A stretch of 64,000 bases of DNA from Pseudomonas marginalis (GCF_900105325.1 NZ_FNSU01000004.1:372001-436000); one strand, 5' to 3'; positions 25,829 to 34,119 are shown, counted from the first letter of the stretch. Numbers and translations are program-made. Notes: generated by a model from the sequence alone, not told the origin.

Positions 25829-27499
25829 TTATGCATGGGCCGCTTCCAATTGGATGCGGCCGCTGGAACAGGCCGCGACGCCGTTGCGGTAGGCGAAATA
25901 CAACTTGCCGCGTTCCTGGTCGAAGCGCAGGTGCAGTTCGATACGGTCGCCGGGACGCACCAGTTGCTGGAACTTGAGCACTTCCATGCCGGCAAAGGTC
26001 GCGGGCAGATCGAGCAGTTGTTGGCCGAGGTTGAACGCCCACTCCACCTGGACCACCCCGGGCAATACCGGAGTGACCGGGAAGTGGCCGCTGAAATAGG
26101 CCAGGTCCGGCGGCACGCTCAGTTGCAAGGTCCATTCGCCATCGACTTCGACTTGCTCCAGCACTTCCGGCGCCTTGGGCCGGGGCGCCAGCAGCAGCGC
26201 GGCCACATCGGCCTGGGGCAGTTTGCCCTGGGCATTCAGCGGCAGCTGGCGCAGCAGCCGCCAGCGACGTGGCAGCGCCAGGGCTTCGCAATGCTGGCTC
26301 AAATGGTGGCGCAGGGTCTGGGTGACAGTCCGTCGGCCCTGGTTGCGCAAGGCGTGCAGGCCGTCGGCACTGAGCACCACCAGCGCGCCGAGTGATGCGC
26401 GGTTTTCCTGCACCACCCCCAGGCGCGTTTCGGCGACCCACGGGTGGGCCATCAGCGCCTGCTCGAGCATGGGCAGCGAGATGCGTTTTTCTTCCAGCTT
26501 GACGATACGGTCCAGGCGCCCGAGCAGCTCGAAGCGACCATCGGCATGGATGCGCGCCGCGTCAGCGGTTTGTTCTATGTGCCCGACGGGCAAGTACGGC
26601 GAGGCGATGCGCAGGGCACCGTCGGCGTCCTGGCTCAGGTGTACATCGGCGAACGGCTGCCAGGGTTGCGCACCCTGGCGCCAGGCGATGCCGCCGGTTT
26701 CCGAGCTGCCGAGGATCTCGGTCGGCCATTGCTGCAAGCGCTCGTAAAGACTGCTGGCCGCCTCGATGGGCAGGGCGCCACCCGACGAAAATACCCGCGA
26801 TACCTGGCTCAGCGCCGGCCAATCGAGGTTGTCGCCCATGCGCTTGAGCAGCGCCGGGCTGGCGACCCAGGCGAATTGCGGGTGTTCGCGGCTGGCGCGT
26901 TGCATGTCTTCCGGAAACGCCAGCTGGCGGCGCACAAAGCTGCGACCGGCGCACAGCGGCCACAGCACACGGAACAGCAAACCGTAGATGTGCTGGGTGG
27001 CGACACTGCCGATGATGCAGGCGTCTTTCAGGTCGGCGCCCCACAGGGCTTCCAGGGCCTGGACTTCATTGGCGAGCTGGCGCAGGGTCTTGTCGATACG
27101 CTTGGGTTCGCCGCTGGAGCCGGAGGTGCACAGGCTCAGTTGGCAGGTGTCCAGGTCGAGGGAGGCCGGGCTCAACGGTGCTTGATACAGCGCGTCCAGG
27201 TCTGCCGCTTCAGTCAGCCAGGCGTCGACAACCGCGTCCCAGCGTTGGCGGGTCTGGGGTTGCAGATCGGCGGGCAGCAGCACGCTGGCCCCGGCGCGCC
27301 AGGCGCCCAGCAGTGCAATCGCCAGCAGGCCGGCGTCTTCCAGGTGCAGGGCCAGGCGCTGTATGCCACGGGCTTGCAACCCGGCGGCCAGGCTCAGGGA
27401 GTGTTCCCACAGCTGGGCGTGATTCATCGCAGGTTCGGTAGTCACCAAACGCTGTTCCAGCGGCTCGAGCAACAGATGCTCAAGATTCAACCCATTCAT
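25829..27499 (-). CDS. apeH: AMP-dependent aryl acid ligase fused to a FabZ-like dehydratase (ApeH-ApeI-like)
   Basis: The 556-residue protein has two parts. Residues 1 to about 435 are an acyl-adenylating enzyme: P-loop CTSGSSGEPK at 124-133, GSSETGG at 264-270, GRLDRIVKLEEKRI at 327-340 and the C-terminal lysine Lys426 in NAQGKLP. Residues about 450-556 are a hotdog dehydratase with FSGHFPVTPVLPGVVQ (His472), the FabZ motif. It should activate the aryl starter acid and load it on an ACP, and also dehydrate chain intermediates. In known APE clusters these are the functions of ApeH and ApeI. The ATG at 27499 overlaps the upstream stop by 4 bases. Confidence 0.87.
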   Translation of the reverse strand: MNGLNLEHLLLEPLEQRLVTTEPAMNHAQLWEHSLSLAAGLQARGIQRLALHLEDAGLLAIALLGAWRAGASVLLPADLQPQTRQRWDAVVDAWLTEAADLDALYQAPLSPASLDLDTCQLSLCTSGSSGEPKRIDKTLRQLANEVQALEALWGADLKDACIIGSVATQHIYGLLFRVLWPLCAGRSFVRRQLAFPEDMQRASREHPQFAWVASPALLKRMGDNLDWPALSQVSRVFSSGGALPIEAASSLYERLQQWPTEILGSSETGGIAWRQGAQPWQPFADVHLSQDADGALRIASPYLPVGHIEQTADAARIHADGRFELLGRLDRIVKLEEKRISLPMLEQALMAHPWVAETRLGVVQENRASLGALVVLSADGLHALRNQGRRTVTQTLRHHLSQHCEALALPRRWRLLRQLPLNAQGKLPQADVAALLLAPRPKAPEVLEQVEVDGEWTLQLSVPPDLAYFSGHFPVTPVLPGVVQVEWAFNLGQQLLDLPATFAGMEVLKFQQLVRPGDRIELHLRFDQERGKLYFAYRNGVAACSSGRIQLEAAHA

Positions 27500-28041
27500 A
27501 CGCGGCCTCGAACCCTTTGTCGTACCAGCCATTCCACGGCAAACAACAGCCCCATCAGCCCGTAGGCGATCAAGCCGTTGTACAACGTCCACCAGCTCAA
27601 CGGCGCCCATAGGGTGAGGGCGGCGGCGAGCAGGCCATTACACAGAAAAAATACGCACCACACCACGGTGACCTGGCGCGTATACACAATCGCGTGAGGC
27701 GGCAGCACCGGGTCGGTCATGCGCGCCAGACGCTCCACCATCGGCGGGCCGTATTTCAGGCTCAGGCCGAACAGCGCCAACATGAACGCACTGACCAGGC
27801 TCGGGTACCAGCGCAACAGGTGCGGGTTGTCGAACCAGGCCAGGGCCAGGCAAAACACGATCACCGCCAACGCCATCCAGCGGCTGCCGGGGCGCGCCGC
27901 ACCCGTGACCGCGCGCAGCAGCCACAGGCTGCCCAGCAGCAGGCCGAATTGCCAGGGCGCAAAGTGCTCGGTGCCGTAATACACCGCAAACGGGTACAGC
28001 AGCCCCGCCAATAACAGGCCAAGGCCGATCAGCCGGCTCAT
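27496..28041 (-). CDS. Integral membrane protein of the APE cluster (COG4648-like)
   Basis: The 181-residue protein is almost entirely hydrophobic, with about six predicted helices beginning LIGLGLLLAGLLYPFAVYYG and ending in a basic tail RQRVRGRV. It contains no catalytic motif I recognise. Proteins of this kind are regularly found between the ACP genes and the AMP-ligase gene of APE clusters, the place of apeG. It overlaps both neighbours by 4 bases. Its role, perhaps in membrane anchoring of the synthase or in transport, is unknown. Confidence 0.78.
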   Translation of the reverse strand: MSRLIGLGLLLAGLLYPFAVYYGTEHFAPWQFGLLLGSLWLLRAVTGAARPGSRWMALAVIVFCLALAWFDNPHLLRWYPSLVSAFMLALFGLSLKYGPPMVERLARMTDPVLPPHAIVYTRQVTVVWCVFFLCNGLLAAALTLWAPLSWWTLYNGLIAYGLMGLLFAVEWLVRQRVRGRV

Positions 28042-28292
28042 GCGGCAGGCTGGACCAGACGGTACACCGCCTCAACCACGTCGTTGACGGTGCGCACGGC
28101 CTTGAACTCTTCGGCGGCGATCTTCTTGCCGGTCTGGCGCTTGATATGGTCGATCAGGTCCACGGCATCGATGCTGTCGATCTCCAGGTCCTGATACAGG
28201 TTGGCGTCGAGGGTGACGCGCTCCGGGGGCAGTTCAAACAGTTCCACCAAGGCATCGCGCAGGGTGTTGAAAATATCGTCACGAGTTTGCAT
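28038..28292 (-). CDS. apeF: Acyl carrier protein (ApeF-like)
   Basis: The 84-residue acidic protein has the phosphopantetheine attachment site Ser40 in LEIDSIDAVDL. It overlaps the membrane protein gene by 4 bases and starts 9 bases after the other ACP gene. In APE synthesis two ACPs split the work, one taking the aryl starter and one carrying the growing chain; which is which here cannot be told from the sequence. Confidence 0.87.
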   Translation of the reverse strand: MQTRDDIFNTLRDALVELFELPPERVTLDANLYQDLEIDSIDAVDLIDHIKRQTGKKIAAEEFKAVRTVNDVVEAVYRLVQPAA

Positions 28293-28301
28293 GGTCCGGT
28301 C

Positions 28302-28571
28302 TCAAGCTGCCTGTCTGGCCGTGACGAACGCCGCAAGGCTGGCCACGTTGGTGAAGTGATTGCGGGTGTCCTTGGCGTCGGCATCGATCTTGATGCCGTA
28401 CGTTTTCTGGATCGCCAGGCCCAATTCCAGGGCGTCTACCGAATCCAGGCCCAGGCCTTCGCCGAACAGGGTTTGGTCGCTGCCGATGTCGTCGGCGCTG
28501 ATGTCTTCCAGGCCCAGGGCCTCGATGATCAACAGCTTTATGTCGTGCTCAAGGCGGTGTTGGTCGCTCAT
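28302..28571 (-). CDS. apeE: Acyl carrier protein (ApeE-like)
   Basis: The 89-residue acidic protein has Ser44 in LGLDSVDALEL as the phosphopantetheine site. It overlaps the acyltransferase gene by 23 bases (28549-28571). It differs clearly from the second ACP in the loop before the site (FGEGLGLDS versus YQDLEIDS), in keeping with separate partners. Confidence 0.87.
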   Translation of the reverse strand: MSDQHRLEHDIKLLIIEALGLEDISADDIGSDQTLFGEGLGLDSVDALELGLAIQKTYGIKIDADAKDTRNHFTNVASLAAFVTARQAA

Positions 28572-29361
28572 CTTCGGCGAGCTCCTTAATGAAATAGTGG
28601 TGCAGGTAATCGTTGAGCTTGCGTGAGGCCTGGGGCGCGGGCCCCAGTGTTGCGAACGCCTGTGGTTCTATATCGGCCCCCACGCGCAAACTGAAGTGAA
28701 AACGGCATTTAGGGATGCGATACCAGGGTTCGGCCTTGGTCAGGGTGGTGGGGCTGACCTTGATCACTACCGGGGTGATGATTGTCGCACCGCGCAGGGC
28801 AATGGCGGCGGCCCCGCGATGAAAGGCGGGCGCCACGCCGGGTGTGGTGCGGGTGCCTTCGGGAAAGATGATCAGCGTCTGGCCGTTGCGCAGGGCGTCA
28901 GCGGCGGCGTCGAGCATGTCTGCACTGCCGTCGTTGCTTATATAACCCGCGTCGCGCACCGGGCCACGGGTGAACGGGTTTTGAAACAGGCTCTGCTTGA
29001 TCACGCAATTGGTCTGGCGCATCAGGCCGATCAGGAACACCACGTCGATCAACGACGGATGGTTGGCGATGATCATCTGGCCTGGCTGGCCGAGCCGTTC
29101 GGCGCCTGCGACGCTGTAGGTCAGCACGCCGGCGCGCTGCATCAGGCGGATAAAGAACCAGAACAGCTTGCTGATGGTATGGCGGGCGCGGCGCTGGTGC
29201 CTTTCTACGTTGCCCGGCAGGCAGCTGAGCAGGGGAAAGACCAGCAAGCGCAGGCACAACCCGCCGACGCCGAACACGAAGAAGCTCGCGGCAGTGGCGA
29301 ACAGGCGCCAGTAGTAGGCATCCCGTGGCTTATCGTTCACGACTTGCGTTGCCAGTTCCAT
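28549..29361 (-). CDS. PlsC-like 1-acylglycerol-3-phosphate acyltransferase family protein (ApeD position)
   Basis: The 270-residue membrane acyltransferase has the HX4D motif NHPSLID and the substrate-binding FPEGTRT, with a hydrophobic N-terminal helix (FFVFGVGGLCLRLLVF). It would place an acyl group, perhaps the finished polyene, onto a glycerol-type lipid acceptor. The ATG at 29361 overlaps the upstream gene by 25 bases; the longer frame to 29487 lies over that gene. Confidence 0.83.
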   Translation of the reverse strand: MELATQVVNDKPRDAYYWRLFATAASFFVFGVGGLCLRLLVFPLLSCLPGNVERHQRRARHTISKLFWFFIRLMQRAGVLTYSVAGAERLGQPGQMIIANHPSLIDVVFLIGLMRQTNCVIKQSLFQNPFTRGPVRDAGYISNDGSADMLDAAADALRNGQTLIIFPEGTRTTPGVAPAFHRGAAAIALRGATIITPVVIKVSPTTLTKAEPWYRIPKCRFHFSLRVGADIEPQAFATLGPAPQASRKLNDYLHHYFIKELAEDERPTPP

Positions 29362-30056
29362 ACACGGTTCTTCCAGGCATGTTGGCAGGCGCCCTGTTCG
29401 GTAAGCAGGGTGCGCAGCAGGTTCAGGGCGTGGGGCCACTGGGTTTGAGTGGGTTGGACAGTGCCGGCGCTGAGTTCCAGTTGCCACTCGTCGCCTGGTG
29501 TCAGCAGCAGGCCGAGGGCGTAGGGAAACGGCACGTCAACGATCCAACTGGCGTAGGCCTCGGGCGGCTGTTCTTCGGTGATGACCAGCAATACCGCCGG
29601 AGCGCCTTCGTTGAGCAGGGCCGCGGCTTCGAGCATGCCGTGCTCCAGGCCATCGCCGGCGGCGGCGAGGGCTGTCATTTCGCTGGTTTCATTGCGCAGG
29701 ATCGACCACAGGCCAATCACCGCGTTGTGCACCGACAGGCTGAATTGGGTCGGCGACAGCGGCTGGTCGTTGGCCAGGTCGCTGAGGATGTCGAGGGTGC
29801 GCGGGGTTTCGCCATGCCGGGAAATAAACACCAGCGGCAAGTCTTGCAGGCCGTCGGCCAGGGGCCAGCCTACGCTGAACGCCATGCGCGCCAGGCGGCT
29901 CAGGCGGCGGCGCTGCATGGCCGGCAGGAACGACACGTCGGGCGAGGCAGCGCTGGCAGGCAGCAACACCGGGGCCTGGCACCAGGCGTGCCAGTCGTCC
30001 GCGCTTTCCAAGCCGGGGGCCCAGGCGCGCCATTGGGCGATGTTGAAGTTGATCAC
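29337..30056 (-). CDS. apeC: Ketosynthase-like chain length factor (ApeC-like)
   Basis: The 239-residue protein matches the N-terminal domain of beta-ketoacyl synthases (ketoacyl-synt_2 type), with FISRHGETPRTLDIL and SPTQFSLSVHNAVIGLWSI, but it is short and shows no catalytic Cys/His/His set. It should pair with the active ApeO-like ketosynthase as a heterodimer and help set polyene length. It is the first gene of the array. I chose the GTG at 30056 with GGGAT about 11 bases upstream; a TTG at 30119 would add 21 unlikely residues. Confidence 0.82.
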   Translation of the reverse strand: MINFNIAQWRAWAPGLESADDWHAWCQAPVLLPASAASPDVSFLPAMQRRRLSRLARMAFSVGWPLADGLQDLPLVFISRHGETPRTLDILSDLANDQPLSPTQFSLSVHNAVIGLWSILRNETSEMTALAAAGDGLEHGMLEAAALLNEGAPAVLLVITEEQPPEAYASWIVDVPFPYALGLLLTPGDEWQLELSAGTVQPTQTQWPHALNLLRTLLTEQGACQHAWKNRVWNWQRKS

Positions 30057-30393
30057 TGAGAAGTTATCCCGCCCCTGCGGGCTTCCATGTGCGGCTTTTG
30101 GCCCCGAATACCGGGACAAGGAGCAATCGCCGAGTGGCGCGCATTATCCCGGTGCTGCGGGGTTCTAGCAAACTTTGGTAAAGAATTGTGCAAGGCCGAT
30201 TACAAATAAGACGGGAAGGTTTACAGATTGTCCTTCAACGAGGGGTAACTTGGATCGTCGGACACTTCCTTTTCATTTGTACGTGACCTATGACAGACCC
30301 GATGCAATGCAGCAATGCATCGATGAACGAGGTAGCTAACAGGCGCTTTTGCCCTCTACACTCGGACATTCATTGATACACGGAGGTTTTTCC
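30057..30393. promoter_or_regulatory. Divergent control region between the APE operon and parA
   Basis: This gap must hold the promoter of the roughly 17.6-kb APE operon (leftward) and that of the parA gene (rightward). It is more A/T-rich from about 30160 to 30300. A dyad GATGCA-9-TGCATC lies at 30301-30321. On the minus strand TTGCAC (near 30210) and a TGCTAG-type box 17 bases on are a weak promoter candidate. No regulator gene lies next to the operon, so control is likely from elsewhere. No hairpin terminator was seen. Confidence 0.4.
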
Positions 30394-31164
30394 ATGCGGC
30401 GCGTGGTGTTCAATCAAAAAGGCGGTGTTGGCAAGTCGAGCATCGCCTGCAACCTGGCGGCGGTCAGCGCCAGCGAAGGCTATCGAACCCTGTTGGTGGA
30501 CCTCGATGCACAGGCCAATTCAACCCAATACCTGACCGGGCTGACTGGCGACGACATCCCCATGGGGATAGCGGACTTTTTCAAGCAAACCCTGTCTTCC
30601 GGGCCGTTTTCGAAGAAGAACAAGGTCGATATCTACGAAACCCCCTTCGATAATCTGCACGTCATCACCGCCACCGCCGAACTCGCGGACCTGCAGCCCA
30701 AGCTTGAGGCCAAGCACAAGATCAACAAGCTGCGAAAGCTGCTCGATGAACTGAGCGAAGATTACGACCGTATCTACCTGGATACCCCGCCAGCCCTGAA
30801 CTTTTATGCGGTTTCGGCGCTGATTGCCGCTGATCGTGTGCTGATCCCCTTCGATTGCGACAGCTTCTCGCGCCAGGCTCTGTACGGGCTACTGGCTGAA
30901 ATCGAAGAATTGAAGGAAGACCACAACGAAGGCCTGGAAGTGGAAGGCATCGTGGTCAACCAGTTCCAAGCGCGGGCGAGCCTGCCGCAGCAGATGCTCG
31001 ATGAGTTGATTGCCGAGGGCTTACCGGTGCTGCCGGTGTACCTGGCCAGCTCGGTGCGCATGCGCGAATCGCACCAGGAGAACAAGCCGCTGATCCACCT
31101 GGACCCACGGCACAAGCTCACTCTGCAATTTGTGGAGCTGCATAACCTGCTGGAAAATGCCTGA
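30394..31164 (+). CDS. Orphan ParA/MinD-type ATPase
   Basis: The 256-residue P-loop ATPase has the deviant Walker A KGGVGKSS at residues 9-16, the switch DLDAQANST and the YDRIYLDTPPALNF region. ATPases of this kind position DNA or protein cargo on the nucleoid or membrane. I chose the ATG at 30394, which has GGAGG 7 bases upstream. There is no parB, parS or other partner gene beside it, and it is transcribed away from the APE operon, so its cargo is unknown. Confidence 0.85.
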   Translation: MRRVVFNQKGGVGKSSIACNLAAVSASEGYRTLLVDLDAQANSTQYLTGLTGDDIPMGIADFFKQTLSSGPFSKKNKVDIYETPFDNLHVITATAELADLQPKLEAKHKINKLRKLLDELSEDYDRIYLDTPPALNFYAVSALIAADRVLIPFDCDSFSRQALYGLLAEIEELKEDHNEGLEVEGIVVNQFQARASLPQQMLDELIAEGLPVLPVYLASSVRMRESHQENKPLIHLDPRHKLTLQFVELHNLLENA

Positions 31165-31166
31165 CC

Positions 31167-31194
31167 TGTGGGAGCGGGCTTGCCCCCTCCCACA
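31167..31194. terminator. REP hairpin between convergent parA and trxC
   Basis: TGTGGGAG at 31167-31174 pairs with CTCCCACA at 31187-31194 around CGGGCTTGCCCC, 3 bases after the parA stop. The stem sits between converging genes and probably acts on transcripts from both sides. The sequence is the GTGGGAG-type REP seen also at 8028, 39592 and 43966. Confidence 0.6.
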
Positions 31195-31222
31195 TTTGAA
31201 TTGCATTGTCCTCAAGGTCCGG

Positions 31223-31657
31223 TTACACCCCCTGGCTACGCAACCAGCTCATCAGTTGCGGCAACGGAAACGCCCCACTCTGGCGCGCCACTTCGCGGCC
31301 GTTCTTGAACAGAATCAAACTGGGGATCGAACGAATCCCCAGTTGCGCCGACAGCTGCTGATTGGCCTCGCTGTCCAGCTTGGCCAGCCTGCACTTGCCC
31401 TCCAACTGGCCGGCCGCCTGTTCAAACACCGGCGCAAACGACTTGCACGGCCCACACCAATCGGCCCACACGTCGACCAATAACGGCAAATCGCCCTTGA
31501 TCTGGCTGGCGTAGTCGCCTTGTTTCAGCTCGAAAGGCTTGCTCAGTAGAACCGGTTGCTTGCAGCGCCCGCACTTGGGCGTATCTCCCAGCCGCTCTCC
31601 GGGGATGCGGTTGAGGCCGTTGCAATGGGGGCAGGGGATAACGAGAGGGTCGGACAT
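31223..31657 (-). CDS. trxC: Thioredoxin 2
   Basis: The 144-residue protein has an N-terminal zinc module (CPHC at residues 9-12 and CGRC at 29-32) and the thioredoxin active site WCGPC in DVWADWCGPCKSF. TrxC reduces protein disulfides in the cytosol and is linked in enterics to peroxide stress. The ATG at 31657 gives the typical length; an upstream in-frame ATG at 31681 would add 8 residues without a homologous match. Confidence 0.93.
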   Translation of the reverse strand: MSDPLVIPCPHCNGLNRIPGERLGDTPKCGRCKQPVLLSKPFELKQGDYASQIKGDLPLLVDVWADWCGPCKSFAPVFEQAAGQLEGKCRLAKLDSEANQQLSAQLGIRSIPSLILFKNGREVARQSGAFPLPQLMSWLRSQGV

Positions 31658-31827
31658 GGTGGGCTCCGTGGATGTGGCCAATGCATCCTATCTGGAGTCG
31701 GGTATCAGCTTTATCAAGCTCGGGGGCGACGACGCATGTGCTAACAGATTCGCGAATGTCGATTGACGCATGCCTATCTAGGCTGGAAGTGCTTGTTCGA
31801 AATAGCACCGCCGGTCCGTTCGACGCC

Positions 31828-31883
31828 ATAGCAAATTGCGATAGTCGGCGTTCGGGTTTAACCTTCATAGCAATATGCGATAG
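31828..31883 (+). promoter_or_regulatory. Paired operators and promoter of the HigBA-type genes
   Basis: Two 17-base dyads occur as direct copies: ATAGCAAATTGCGATAG at 31828-31844 and ATAGCAATATGCGATAG at 31867-31883. They differ in two central bases, and their arms are near-inverted (ATAGCA / TGCGAT). TTGCGA at 31836-31841 and TAACCT at 31859-31864 are 17 bases apart and could be the -35 and -10 boxes, so site 1 covers the -35 box and site 2 lies just downstream of the -10 box. This is the layout expected for autorepression by the antitoxin. Confidence 0.6.
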
Positions 31884-31892
31884 GGATGTTGC

Positions 31893-32180
31893 ATGCGCGT
31901 AATCAGTGCGAAACAAATCCGAAATGCCAAGTTGAAGTGGCCTCATTCAGCCAGTGCTTTGGATGAGTGGTATCGGAAAGCCAAAGTCCTCAATCCTGAG
32001 GACTTCGCGGCGTTGAAATCGATTTTTCCTACCGTGGATAAAGTGGGGGCGTTACACGTCTTCAACATCGGTGGTAACAAACTACGACTCATCGCGATTG
32101 TGCGCTACCGAATGCAGCGGCTCTATATTCGACATGTGCTGGACCATCGGGAATACGACAAGGGTAAATGGAAGGAGTGA
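31893..32180 (+). CDS. higB: HigB-type toxin (mRNA interferase family)
   Basis: The 95-residue basic protein has the HigB-toxin pattern: an early AKQIRNAKLKWPHSASALDEWY, then HVFNIGGNKLRLIAIVRY, RLYIRHVLDHREYDKG. In this RelE-related family such proteins cut mRNA on the ribosome. The toxin gene precedes the antitoxin gene, the usual higBA order. It follows two apparent operators and is separated from the antitoxin start by 7 bases. Confidence 0.88.
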   Translation: MRVISAKQIRNAKLKWPHSASALDEWYRKAKVLNPEDFAALKSIFPTVDKVGALHVFNIGGNKLRLIAIVRYRMQRLYIRHVLDHREYDKGKWKE

Positions 32181-32187
32181 CTGGAAA

Positions 32188-32589
32188 ATGAGTGTATTGA
32201 TCGAGCAAGTCGCCGAGCACTGGCAATTCGTATCACCGCTGTTGCGCAAGCCGAAAACCGAGGCTGACTACGATGTGCTGGTGGAGGCGCTCGACGAATT
32301 GCTGGATATCGTAGGGGAGGACGAAGCCCATCCGTTGATGGGCGTGGTCGATATCATCGGTGACTGGGTCGAGGCTTATGACCTGGAGCATTGGCCAATG
32401 CCTGAGGCGAGCGGTGTCGACGTATTGAGATCAATGATGCAGGAGCATGGCCTGACTCAGAGTGATTTGCCGGGTGTGGGTGCTCAATCGGTGGTCTCGG
32501 AGATCCTCAGTGGAAAACGCCAGCTGAACGTGCGACAGATTCGTTGGCTGGCGGATTTTTTCAAGGTGCCGGTCGACCTGTTCATCTAA
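32188..32589 (+). CDS. higA: HigA-type antitoxin
   Basis: The 133-residue protein has an acidic N-terminal half (EALDELLDIVGEDEAHPL) that may bind the toxin, and a C-terminal helix-turn-helix (VLRSMMQEHGLTQSDL, SEILSGKRQLNVRQIRWLA) that should bind the operators upstream of the pair. The ATG at 32188 is the second start in the frame; the longer frame from 32071 lies over the toxin gene. It is larger than minimal HigA antitoxins but matches the longer class. Confidence 0.87.
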   Translation: MSVLIEQVAEHWQFVSPLLRKPKTEADYDVLVEALDELLDIVGEDEAHPLMGVVDIIGDWVEAYDLEHWPMPEASGVDVLRSMMQEHGLTQSDLPGVGAQSVVSEILSGKRQLNVRQIRWLADFFKVPVDLFI

Positions 32590-32607
32590 TCGCGAGCATG
32601 GCGTGTA

Positions 32608-34071
32608 TCACGACGAACAACTGATCTCCAAATGCTTGCCCCAATCCGGCGGTCGTTGCGCGTACTGTTCCATCCCCGCCTGCTCCTCGAACGGCTTGGA
32701 AAGCACCTCGTGCAGTCGCTGCACTTCGCTGTAGTCGCCTGATTCGGCGGCAGCGATAGCGTTCTGTGCGAGGTAGTTGCGCAGGATGTACAGCGGGTTC
32801 ACTGCGTGCATCCGCTCACGGCGTTGTTTCTCGTTGTAATTCCCGTCCCGCTCAACACGAGCCTTGTACAGTTCTGCCCAGGCATCAAACCCGGCGAGGT
32901 CGACAAAATCATCGCGCAGCTTCGCCACCGCCATCGCTGCCGATTCATCCCCAAGTCGCCGGAAGAACAAGGTGTAATCCACGCCGCTGTTCTGCATCAG
33001 CTTCAGCAACCGCTCCACCAGCTTCTGGTCGTCGTCTTCGGCGGTGGTCAGCCCCAGTCGGCGGCGCATCAGGTCCAGGTAGTGGGCCTGGTACAGCGGC
33101 AGGTACAGACCAAGGGCTTCTTTCAAGGCATCGACGCTGATAAACGGCGTGAGCGCCTGGGCCAGCGCGCTGAGATTCCACTGGCCGATGGGCACCTGGT
33201 TGCTGAAGGAGTAACGTCCTTCATGGTCCGAGTGATTGCAGATGAAGTGCGCGTCAAAGTCGTCGAGAAACGCAAACGGCCCGAAGTCGAAGGTGATGCC
33301 CAGGATCGACATGTTGTCGGTGTTCATCACGCCGTGGCAGAAGCCATAGGCCTGCCATTTGGCGATCATCTCGGCATTGCGTTCGACGATTTCGCGGAAC
33401 ATCGCGAGGTAAGGTTCAGGCTGTTCCTTGCACTCGGGGTAGTGCAGTGAAAGCACGTGCTCGGCCAGTTCCGCCTGCTGCTCTGGCTTCTTGGTGTAGT
33501 AGAAATATTCGAAATGCCCGAAGCGGATATGGCTCGGCGCCAGGCGCAGCACCATCGCCCCACGTTCCTGCTTCTCACGCCAGACCGGGGTGCTGGAGCC
33601 GATCACGCACAACGCGCGGCTGCTGGGGATGCCCAGTGCATGCAGCGCTTCGGAGGCCAAAAACTCCCGGATTGACGAGCGCAGCACCGCGCGGCCATCG
33701 CCCATGCGCGAGTAGGGCGTCATCCCGGCACCCTTGAGGTGCAGGTCCCAATGTTCGCCGGCCTCGTTGTACACCTCGCCGAGCAGCAACCCACGGCCAT
33801 CGCCCAACTGCGGGGTGTAGCCGCCGAACTGGTGCCCGGAGTAGACCATCGCCCGCGGCTCGGCCTCGGCCCACAACTTGTGGCCGCTGAACAGCTCGGC
33901 AAACACCGGTGTTTCGGCCACTGTCGGGTCGAGGTCGAGCAGGGCCATGGCGGCATTGCTTGCCACCACCAGGCGCGGTTCGTCGAGGGGCTCGGGCAAT
34001 ACGTGGGTTGAGAACGCGTCGCCCAGGCGTGCGAAGCGGTTGTCGAAGGTCAGTTCGTCGAGGGCTTTCAC
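32608..34071 (-). CDS. selO: Protein adenylyltransferase SelO (YdiU)
   Basis: The 487-residue pseudokinase-fold enzyme transfers AMP from ATP to Ser, Thr or Tyr of target proteins and is tied to redox stress. Family blocks seen are SGHQFGGYTPQLGDGRG, HLKGAGMTPYSRMGDGRA, RSSIREFLASEALHALGI and MNTDNMSILG. The C-terminus ends EISCSS, with a Cys at the place where eukaryotic SelO has selenocysteine. Gene length is normal. Confidence 0.93.
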   Translation of the reverse strand: MKALDELTFDNRFARLGDAFSTHVLPEPLDEPRLVVASNAAMALLDLDPTVAETPVFAELFSGHKLWAEAEPRAMVYSGHQFGGYTPQLGDGRGLLLGEVYNEAGEHWDLHLKGAGMTPYSRMGDGRAVLRSSIREFLASEALHALGIPSSRALCVIGSSTPVWREKQERGAMVLRLAPSHIRFGHFEYFYYTKKPEQQAELAEHVLSLHYPECKEQPEPYLAMFREIVERNAEMIAKWQAYGFCHGVMNTDNMSILGITFDFGPFAFLDDFDAHFICNHSDHEGRYSFSNQVPIGQWNLSALAQALTPFISVDALKEALGLYLPLYQAHYLDLMRRRLGLTTAEDDDQKLVERLLKLMQNSGVDYTLFFRRLGDESAAMAVAKLRDDFVDLAGFDAWAELYKARVERDGNYNEKQRRERMHAVNPLYILRNYLAQNAIAAAESGDYSEVQRLHEVLSKPFEEQAGMEQYAQRPPDWGKHLEISCSS

Positions 34072-34119
34072 CGGCCATCTCCAGCAGAATGTCCGAGCAT
34101 TCTGCTGGGGATAGGGCGT

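Noticed and set aside
12436..30056. A fatty acid synthesis locus (fab genes) or a histidine utilisation locus, suggested by FabF/FabG-like and HutH-like genes.
   Set aside because: The chain-length factor, paired ACPs, AMP-ligase, MMPL pump, LolA and lipoproteins fit an aryl polyene operon, and no other fab or hut genes are present.
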